NCBI GenBank assembly: GCA_030262795.1 | Contig: JAJSZO010000037.1 | Span: 1-9,507 of the forward strand | DNA: 9,507 nt | Direction of reading: 5' to 3' | Source: Deltaproteobacteria bacterium | GTDB taxonomy: Bacteria; Desulfobacterota; Desulfobacteria; Desulfobacterales; ETH-SRB1 | Shown: positions 1-5,845 of the stretch, piece after piece | How positions within the stretch are numbered: the first letter of the stretch is position 1 | Layout: each line of letters starts with the position of its first letter | The notes under the pieces: model-generated | Told to the model about the DNA's origin: nothing | The model's database searches: none | Seen by the model: only the letters and a program-made list of their open reading frames with translations | Translations under genes and position numbers: made by a program

Positions 1-46
1 TAAACACATGAAACTGCATTGTGTACATTTTCGACCCAAATCTGTG

Positions 47-84
47 CGCCTACCTGTGGAAGTTATTTCGTCCACGTTCCTTAA
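47..84 (-). repeat. Single arm of the dispersed palindromic repeat, overlapping a stop codon
   Basis: Read on the minus strand, bases 84-58 are identical over 27 of 27 positions to 5710-5736 (starting TTAAGGAACGTGGACG). The similarity continues through a GTAGGCG block (53-47) that matches the right arm at 5768-5762. No matching opposite arm is visible in bases 1-46, so this is a half element, or its partner is degenerate or outside the window. The TAA at 83-81 is the stop codon of the lectin-domain gene, so that gene ends inside the repeat. No gene is visible in bases 1-80. Confidence 0.85.
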
Positions 85-3000
85 TAAACTGTTATGCTTA
101 AACCACCACGGTTGTCATGGCGGTAAAAAGGCAGATCGTTTATTGCCAGAAAAAGCCTGCCGCTTTGTGGCGCTACAATCTTTTTGTTATCACCTATAGC
201 AAAAACAATATCATTAACCATCCCTAATAATGTGCCAAAAGGTACGTGAGGCAACTCTTTTTGAGAATCTAACTTACTGAAAAGCTTTTCCGCAGGATGT
301 GCTCCATGACCCTCCGGTCCTGTGTTTGGCCAGGCTTGACTTTCAGTTTCAGGGGCTGCTGCCCAGGTTCCGCTGCATTTAATACTTATCTTTTCACCAT
401 TTGTGACTGAGATACGGGTGTCAAACCAGCCTGATTTTGCATCAAGGAAAAGGTTTATTCCTGTTTTCTTGTTTATTTCAATCGCCGGTGAAATAAATTC
501 AAGGAATTCTTTGTCATCTATTAGTGAGAACATCTCAGGTTTGATTTTATCAAAATACATCTTTTCGTTTTTCATATCCTCCCGGGCACATTGGGCCCAA
601 ACTGAATATGGATCTTTTTTGATTGCTGTCTCAAAATATTTACGGCTTTCGCGTGTTTGACGTATTGCTTCTTGCAAAAGAGATAAACCAGCCTGTTTTT
701 CGCCATTCCTTATTTTTTCAAGACCTTCATTCAGCCTTTTGTTTCTGCCGAATCTCTTGATACGGGCAATTTTTACATAAGCCTCTCCAAGATAACGGCA
801 ATAAGGGTATTTGGAAATAATAGTCTGATACCATGTTTCAGCTTTATTCCTTTTTCCGAGATTTTCATAACTCATGGCAGTGAAAAGCATGCAGTTGATA
901 ATATCTTGATGATCAAAGTTTTTTCGCTGATCAAGAAATACCTCCATTTTGTTAATTGCATTCTTAAATTGTTTTCTGGCAGCATCCGGCTTTTTTTTGT
1001 TTAATAAATGGATACCTGCATTGTAGCTTTCCCTGCCCTCAACCAATGCCCTTACCGGCTGATTTCTTTTTATGGAGCCTGATACAATCAGCACAAATGC
1101 TATCAAAATAACCAAAACGAGCAAAAAAGGCCGCAGAAATGTTAAACTTTTTTCTATCGGCATAAAAACTTTTTGAACGTATGCATAATTTGCCACAGGT
1201 AAACGTTTTAGAAAAAAACAACGTAAAATTAATATCATCAGCGTAATCCCTGTAATAGTCCATCCGAGTTTTTCCCAGAAGGTTCTCCCATAAGTCAAAA
1301 CCACTTCGCTCTGTCTGGGTATAACCATCATAAAATGAGGGCTTACGGGATACACCTTGTTAGCACCTTTGACCTGCCACGCAGGGAAATAGGACACTTT
1401 AATAAGGTGGGGTAATCCGATCTTGTTGGTGGTAAAACGTATTTTCATGTGCTCCAGGTGGGTTTCAACTTTTATGTCTGTCCTGTCAAGAACATTCTTT
1501 TCAAAGCGGGCCAAGTCATAAACACTGTCTGTTTCATGAAAAAAAACAGATTGATCTTCCTCATTAATGATATAGTCCTCAGGGATTAGAAGCACATCTG
1601 TTTGATCCGGTTGTTTATACCACTCATAAAAATCATCAACCCAATTTTTTGAAGTATAAACAACCGGACGGATTTTAGGAACATCCACATACTTGCCATC
1701 ACATTCAAGATAGCGGTAAATGGAAATGGGTCCGAATGTTGCCTCTTTTGCAAAAAGGGAAGATGCAGCTATGGCTTTCTTTGCTTTGTCTGTCATTAAA
1801 ATTAATTGGGATATGTTATACAAATCAAAATGAGCCGGAAGCGCTTCAGGGTTCATCCTGGATAAAATACCTGTGCTTGGAGTCTTGATGTCTTGTGAAT
1901 ATTCTGTCTGGAAAAAAACCATGCACTTTGAGGCTATGGAAGAGGAGTAATGGATGCCTTCCATGGTCTGCCTGCCTGAAAAAAAAGGCAGAGATTCAAA
2001 GACCCGGTCTCCACCATATTGATTATATAGATCACATTTTTCATATCCCACCCTGGGGGCATTGAGCGGATTTTCACTTTCAGTCTTTCTTAGATAGTCG
2101 TTTGCCTCTTTAAATTCCTTATATCCAGGTTTTGCTTCATAGCCATAATTATTATAGCGATACCAGTAATCTGAAATAGATGTCCCGAATTTGACGACCA
2201 CAACACAAAAAAGGCAAATAATTATAGCACCAAAAATCCTTGTGTTTAGTTTACATGAAGAGAAAAAACGTCCCAAAGCATCGGCAAAAAACAAAAGGAT
2301 TAGAACAAACAGGATAGGAGGCAAAAAACGTATGTCCGGAATCTTCAAGAAATGCGCTGCAAAATATGCAACTACGCAGCCAAAAATCAGGCTTGCAAAC
2401 ATACCAAAGGTCTCAGGGGAAAGGGGGATTTTTTGTAGTAATGGATGAACTTCTTTTTGTCTCTTTAAAATTTGCAAAGCTATGCCCGGACCTGAAACAA
2501 GAAAAACAAGTGCCAGTCCTGCAATTGTATATGGCCAGTTTACAAAATCCTGCCAGATCAAATAAACAGGTGTTGTATATGGATGACGATAGGCCAGAAG
2601 CGGCAAAATCCAGAATGCCATAATCCCGAATCCAACCCATGAAACCTTCCACAAATATCGTACTTGTCCTTTTGCAAAATACCAATAGAGTACCAGAAAA
2701 ACTGCCGGAATGAAGACAAATAAATGGGAAAGGCCGATAAGGCCCAAAATAATGCCATTTTTGATCGCACCTTTTCCGGTTTTCGCCCCATGGTATAAAG
2801 AACCCATAAACCAGGGTAACAGTGCAAAAGCAAACATGTAGCAAAATTCACCTGCAAAGGTGCTTAAGGCGTTACCACCAAACATGATGTAGAATTCATT
2901 AAACAAAAATAAAAGGGAAGCCGCAGCGCCTATTATCGGAGCTGGAAAACGATATGTCATGGCCCGCAGGCCAAAATAAGTGGAGATAGGCAGGATAAAA

Positions 3001-3332
3001 ATGCCGCTTATGATGGCTATTTTCAGTGTGACGGTAAGAGGAATGCCAAAGAAATAACCTGGTAAAACGGCAAGCAAAAAGGGTGGAATAAAATAGAAAC
3101 TGAAATTGGGGTAACCGCAAAAATTCCCCATATCCCATCCGGTCAGACGTCCCTGGGGAAGCAAAACATTGAGCATGTGATGGGCCACACCATACCAGCT
3201 TGCAGTATCCCCACCTGTCACTACTGTATCCAGAAAAAGAAGTCTTATGTCAAAATAGACTGACAGAAAAGTGAGAAGAAACCCCAACAACAAAATATCG
3301 GTAATATTTTCCGTTTTTGAGTTATGATTCAT
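81..3332 (-). CDS. Polytopic GT-C-like (PTPS-related/YfhO-like) membrane protein with TPR region and C-terminal LecA-like lectin domain
   Basis: This 1083-residue protein is probably an envelope glycan-modifying enzyme. Residues 13-383 hold about 11-12 membrane segments. After the first comes a GGDT motif (40-43) and a stretch resembling the PTPS-related membrane family (QGRLTGWDMGNFCGYP, 60-75), where GT-C enzymes place a catalytic acidic residue. Residues 384-685 form a soluble domain of the kind seen after YfhO-type membrane cores (HFDLYNISQLIL, 501-512). Two more membrane segments (about 688-706 and 733-752) flank a basic loop, which predicts a periplasmic C-terminus. Residues 765-930 look TPR-like. 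Residues 966-1083 resemble the Pseudomonas lectin LecA: the LecA calcium ligands D100, N107 and N108 correspond to D1066, D1073 and N1074, and the sugar-contacting H50 to H1012. The start is set by the ATGA overlap with the upstream gene; no strong ribosome site is seen, which suggests translational coupling. The fold families are recognised by eye, and the substrate is unknown. Confidence 0.8.
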   Translation of the reverse strand: MNHNSKTENITDILLLGFLLTFLSVYFDIRLLFLDTVVTGGDTASWYGVAHHMLNVLLPQGRLTGWDMGNFCGYPNFSFYFIPPFLLAVLPGYFFGIPLTVTLKIAIISGIFILPISTYFGLRAMTYRFPAPIIGAAASLLFLFNEFYIMFGGNALSTFAGEFCYMFAFALLPWFMGSLYHGAKTGKGAIKNGIILGLIGLSHLFVFIPAVFLVLYWYFAKGQVRYLWKVSWVGFGIMAFWILPLLAYRHPYTTPVYLIWQDFVNWPYTIAGLALVFLVSGPGIALQILKRQKEVHPLLQKIPLSPETFGMFASLIFGCVVAYFAAHFLKIPDIRFLPPILFVLILLFFADALGRFFSSCKLNTRIFGAIIICLFCVVVVKFGTSISDYWYRYNNYGYEAKPGYKEFKEANDYLRKTESENPLNAPRVGYEKCDLYNQYGGDRVFESLPFFSGRQTMEGIHYSSSIASKCMVFFQTEYSQDIKTPSTGILSRMNPEALPAHFDLYNISQLILMTDKAKKAIAASSLFAKEATFGPISIYRYLECDGKYVDVPKIRPVVYTSKNWVDDFYEWYKQPDQTDVLLIPEDYIINEEDQSVFFHETDSVYDLARFEKNVLDRTDIKVETHLEHMKIRFTTNKIGLPHLIKVSYFPAWQVKGANKVYPVSPHFMMVIPRQSEVVLTYGRTFWEKLGWTITGITLMILILRCFFLKRLPVANYAYVQKVFMPIEKSLTFLRPFLLVLVILIAFVLIVSGSIKRNQPVRALVEGRESYNAGIHLLNKKKPDAARKQFKNAINKMEVFLDQRKNFDHQDIINCMLFTAMSYENLGKRNKAETWYQTIISKYPYCRYLGEAYVKIARIKRFGRNKRLNEGLEKIRNGEKQAGLSLLQEAIRQTRESRKYFETAIKKDPYSVWAQCAREDMKNEKMYFDKIKPEMFSLIDDKEFLEFISPAIEINKKTGINLFLDAKSGWFDTRISVTNGEKISIKCSGTWAAAPETESQAWPNTGPEGHGAHPAEKLFSKLDSQKELPHVPFGTLLGMVNDIVFAIGDNKKIVAPQSGRLFLAINDLPFYRHDNRGGLSITVY

Positions 3333-5629
3333 TTCTTGGCCAAAAACTGCATAACCCGGCTCTTTAGCTCTTTATTATTCTCCGGAACAATTCCGATTAC
3401 AACCGCATCATCAGGATAATACTCCCATATCCGGTCAACAGCCTTTTTCCATCGCCTCGGGTTAATATCCATAGACCGCCGGAAAAGCTGTTGAAACTTT
3501 CTGACTCCATCTTCCCGAAACAAGATTCTGCCCTTCCCTTTTTCATCGCTTTCAGCTTTCAGCCTTGAACCTTGAACCTTGAACCTTAAACCTTTTTCAT
3601 TAAGCATACTCGACCGCCACACCCAGTACCACGCCACATCAAAGAGCATATTCGCATCAATCGGAGCGCAGTAAATTCCTGTATCAAAACATTCTTCGGC
3701 CAATGGAAGCCATTTGTTCACATAATTGTATGGATCGTAACTCTTAAACGAATAGCGTTTGCCTAAATCATACCAGTATATTCCTCTCGCAGGGTTGAGC
3801 CGTACAGCCTTTTCCAGATTTGAAATGACCTGTTCATTATACTCCTTGCGAAGAGTTTCATCTGCAACCCCGGCCTCCATATAATATCCGGCCAGCTTAA
3901 AGCGATACTCTGCATTGCCTGGATTGCGATCAATAGCCTCCTGAATTTCGGTAAGATATGGTTTCCAGTTCAAATTCATGGTGGAGTTCCACTCTGTAGC
4001 GCATTTTGCCTCTGCAATAAAATGACGGCCCGTTATGAAAACAGAGGCTGCAAAGGCGCTGAAAACTATACTCGCTAATATGATCCGCCTCGCAGGGGTC
4101 AATGGTATTCTTCGAATCCCGTAAAAAAACTTTTCACTATAACCGCGTCTCTGCCTGTGAACCGCAACATAACCGATCCCCAGCAACGCTGCCAGTGTCA
4201 TGGGATTTGCGGGAATGTGCATGTTGAAATCAAAATAGCTGTGAAAACCCATAGAAAGAAGTCCGGCCATCACACCCGCGCCGATTCCAATCGCATAATG
4301 ATCTCGTCTTTGCCGCCAGATACAAATCATTTTAATAATGTATAAGATAAAGGCCATGAGAATCAGAAATTCTCCGACCAATCCGGCCTCTGTTCCCGCC
4401 TCAAGCCAGTCGTTGTGAGAATAACCGCTTGAGGAAACGCCATCATAATCTTGTGGCATATACCTGGGGTAAAGATAACAAAAATTTCCCCAACCCACTC
4501 CAAACAGAGGATAATCCAAAATCATCGGAATCATTGATTTGGTAACATACATGCGATTGTAAAAGCCTTTTGTGCGTTCAAACTTTTCAAGAGTCGGATC
4601 AATTCCCACATAAAGACTGTAACCAATTATAACCAGGCAGAAGCACAGAGCCAGCAACCCGTATTTACCCTGTTTTTTTTTCGTGAAAAACAACAGAGAC
4701 ATCAATAGCATTGACGCACCCAGGGAGAGAATACCTCCACGAGATGCAGAAAGCAGAAGAGCCACGCCCATAAGCGTTGCGCTGAAAAATAAAAATATCA
4801 TCTTCGGGTTGGATGATTCAGGGGAAAACCAGCTCACCATAGCCTGCACAACCGCTCTCAGCCTGCCGGACATCCGAACTTTGATTTCTGATATCCGACC
4901 TCTGACATCCGATCTTTGCTTCGTCTGGGCCAACATGAACCCGAATATAAGCGGAACAAGCATCTGCATATAACCGGCAAAGTGATTGGAGCCGATAAAA
5001 GTACCGCTGGCAAAATGACCGCCTCCAACACGGCTCTTCCACCACCACACCCTGGGCGTTATGCTGAAAACCTGAAAAACAGCATAAACCGCCTCAAAAA
5101 TGCCCACCAAAGCCAGGATATAAATAAGGATATTGATCCGCTTTTTGGATCTGACAGTATTGAGTACAAGGAAGAACATCCCGATATAAGCGGCCAGTTT
5201 GAGCCATTCAATAACGGCAGGATGGAGATAATAGGCAAGGCAAAACCATCTCTGCCCCTGTGCAGTAAAATCCGCTGCCTTGTCCATCAGATCAAAAAGC
5301 CGCATTTTATCGGCAAATGTTTGCGGAGAAAGAAAAGAGATCAAAGAAGATGGGAGGGGTATCATTTGCAGCCCGATAAGGAGAAGAAGCAAAACCATAA
5401 ACAGGTTCACAGGAGTCTTTACCCACTCAATGACATCCCTTTTTGAAAACAGCAGCCTTTCCACACACCATAGAGCCAGTAGAAAGAAAACTCCGAATTC
5501 TATCAGACTGTATGCCCATACATGGACAGACCCGAAGACAAGGGGAGCGAAGATAAGGAGAAAAATAACTCCCACAAAAATGATCCGGTCGCATATGCTT
5601 TGATTTTTAACCATATATCGGCTTATCAT
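3329..5629 (-). CDS. O-antigen ligase/polymerase-family (Wzy_C) membrane protein with C-terminal TPR tail
   Basis: This 766-residue polytopic inner-membrane protein belongs to the WaaL/Wzy family, which transfers or polymerises lipid-linked glycans on the periplasmic side. Family signatures are SASRGG (294-299), GVGWGNF (377-383), SHNDWLEAGTEAGL (404-417, H405 being the usual conserved periplasmic histidine) and HSYFDFNMHIPAN (463-475). About a dozen membrane segments end near residue 533. Residues 558-650 look like TPR helices (EAIDRNPGNAEYRFKLAGYY), probably periplasmic. Two stretches are built from 7-bp DNA repeats: residues 240-256, in a basic loop predicted cytoplasmic, and 679-693, in the tail. 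It is first in the operon and overlaps the next gene by 4 bp. The ATG at 5629 is preceded only by a weak GAAAG. An ATG five codons downstream (5614) has no better site, so the longer start is kept with moderate certainty. Ligase, polymerase or protein O-glycosylation roles cannot be separated by sequence alone. Confidence 0.88.
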   Translation of the reverse strand: MISRYMVKNQSICDRIIFVGVIFLLIFAPLVFGSVHVWAYSLIEFGVFFLLALWCVERLLFSKRDVIEWVKTPVNLFMVLLLLLIGLQMIPLPSSLISFLSPQTFADKMRLFDLMDKAADFTAQGQRWFCLAYYLHPAVIEWLKLAAYIGMFFLVLNTVRSKKRINILIYILALVGIFEAVYAVFQVFSITPRVWWWKSRVGGGHFASGTFIGSNHFAGYMQMLVPLIFGFMLAQTKQRSDVRGRISEIKVRMSGRLRAVVQAMVSWFSPESSNPKMIFLFFSATLMGVALLLSASRGGILSLGASMLLMSLLFFTKKKQGKYGLLALCFCLVIIGYSLYVGIDPTLEKFERTKGFYNRMYVTKSMIPMILDYPLFGVGWGNFCYLYPRYMPQDYDGVSSSGYSHNDWLEAGTEAGLVGEFLILMAFILYIIKMICIWRQRRDHYAIGIGAGVMAGLLSMGFHSYFDFNMHIPANPMTLAALLGIGYVAVHRQRRGYSEKFFYGIRRIPLTPARRIILASIVFSAFAASVFITGRHFIAEAKCATEWNSTMNLNWKPYLTEIQEAIDRNPGNAEYRFKLAGYYMEAGVADETLRKEYNEQVISNLEKAVRLNPARGIYWYDLGKRYSFKSYDPYNYVNKWLPLAEECFDTGIYCAPIDANMLFDVAWYWVWRSSMLNEKGLRFKVQGSRLKAESDEKGKGRILFREDGVRKFQQLFRRSMDINPRRWKKAVDRIWEYYPDDAVVIGIVPENNKELKSRVMQFLAKK
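3552..3593 (-). repeat. 7-bp tandem repeat array (AGGTTCA type) inside the ligase gene
   Basis: On the minus strand six heptads follow one another: AGGTTTA, three copies of AGGTTCA, AGGCTGA and AAGCTGA. The total of 42 bp is a multiple of both 3 and 7. They encode residues about 679-693 (RFKVQGSRLKAE), a hydrophilic segment between TPR-like helices. Three heptads equal seven codons, and the AGGTTCA unit has no stop in any frame, so the array can grow or shrink by three units without breaking the gene. Confidence 0.9.
4864..4912 (-). repeat. Degenerate 7-bp repeat array (TCGGATG/TCAGAxx type) inside the ligase gene
   Basis: On the minus strand seven consecutive heptads all begin with TC: TCGGATG, TCAGAGG, TCGGATA, TCAGAAA, TCAAAGT, TCGGATG and TCCGGCA. 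TCGGAT recurs at offsets of 14 and 21 bp. They encode residues about 240-256 (RSDVRGRISEIKVRMSG), a strongly basic loop between two membrane segments. The units are more diverged than those of the second array in this gene, which suggests an older event. Confidence 0.75.
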
Positions 5630-5656
5630 AGGACACTTTCAAGCGTCAACTCTCAT

Positions 5657-5687
5657 TTTATAATTCTGATGCTCTTTCCTCTTGCAA
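5657..5687 (-). promoter_or_regulatory. Possible sigma70-type promoter for the ligase/lectin operon
   Basis: On the minus strand a TTGCAA (5687-5682) lies 19 bp upstream of TATAAA (5662-5657), within an AT-rich stretch. Transcription would start near 5650 and give a leader of about 20 bases before the ATG at 5629. The -35 match is only 4 of 6 and the spacing is long, so this is a weak prediction by eye. Confidence 0.25.
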
Positions 5688-5711
5688 TGGATTTGTGATA
5701 TTAGTTATATT
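5682..5711 (+). promoter_or_regulatory. Possible sigma70-type promoter for the hybrid kinase
   Basis: TTGCAA (5682-5687) is followed after 18 bp by TATATT (5706-5711), a 5 of 6 match to the -10 consensus. The TTGCAA is its own reverse complement and is shared with the candidate promoter on the other strand. Transcription would begin near 5718, inside the palindromic repeat, so most of the hairpin would lie in the 5' leader of the kinase mRNA. This is a weak prediction. Confidence 0.25.
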
Positions 5712-5798
5712 AAGGAACGTGGACGAAATAACTTCCCCAACTATGCATCACAGCTTCAGGTCGCCTACTTGGGGAAGTTAATTCGTCCACGTTCCTAA
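5710..5798. repeat. Long palindromic element (REP/MITE-like hairpin)
   Basis: The left arm 5710-5738 (starting TTAAGGAACGTGGACG, ending AACTTCCCC) is the inverted copy of the right arm 5771-5798. They match at 27 of 28 aligned positions with one 1-base gap. Pairing continues partly inward (AACTATGCA against CGCCTACTT, 6 of 9). The loop is at most 32 bases. A 27-base stretch of the same arm recurs at 58-84. The size, the near-perfect inversion, the lack of coding potential and the location between genes fit a dispersed palindromic repeat of the REP or MITE kind. The GTAG in the right arm (minus strand, 5768-5765) recalls the tetranucleotide of RAYT-type REPs, but that link is speculative. No clear target-site duplication is seen. 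Confidence 0.88.
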
Positions 5799-5830
5799 CA
5801 GTTCACTTCACCCCATACACCCTAAGTGCC

Positions 5831-5839
5831 GGAGGTGAT
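5831..5839 (+). promoter_or_regulatory. Very strong Shine-Dalgarno site for the hybrid kinase
   Basis: GGAGGTGAT is complementary over nine bases to the usual 3' end of 16S rRNA and ends six bases before the ATG at 5846. This fixes the kinase start and predicts efficient initiation. The minus-strand genes, by contrast, have only weak sites. Confidence 0.85.
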
Positions 5840-5845
5840 ATTAAA

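Noticed and set aside
4..25. Possible terminator hairpin (ACACATG ... CATTGTGT)
   Set aside because: The stem is short and bulged, and no T-run is visible on the minus strand before the window ends.
8..199. Small open frame of 63 codons at the left edge, plus strand
   Set aside because: It runs antisense over the end of the lectin gene and through the repeat, has no ribosome site and has no recognisable protein features.
2413..2857. Overlapping minus-strand frames inside the lectin gene, considered as evidence of a frameshift
   Set aside because: The main 1083-codon frame is continuous through this region with coherent membrane segments, so the others are shadows of a gene with hydrophobic codon bias.
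5670..5687. Sigma54-type promoter around the TTGC at 5682
   Set aside because: No GG pair sits at the required spacing upstream of the TTGC.
5739..5770. Riboswitch or small RNA in the loop of the palindrome
   Set aside because: The 32-base loop has no recognisable conserved motif, and the flanking arms are better explained as a repeat element that recurs elsewhere in the window.
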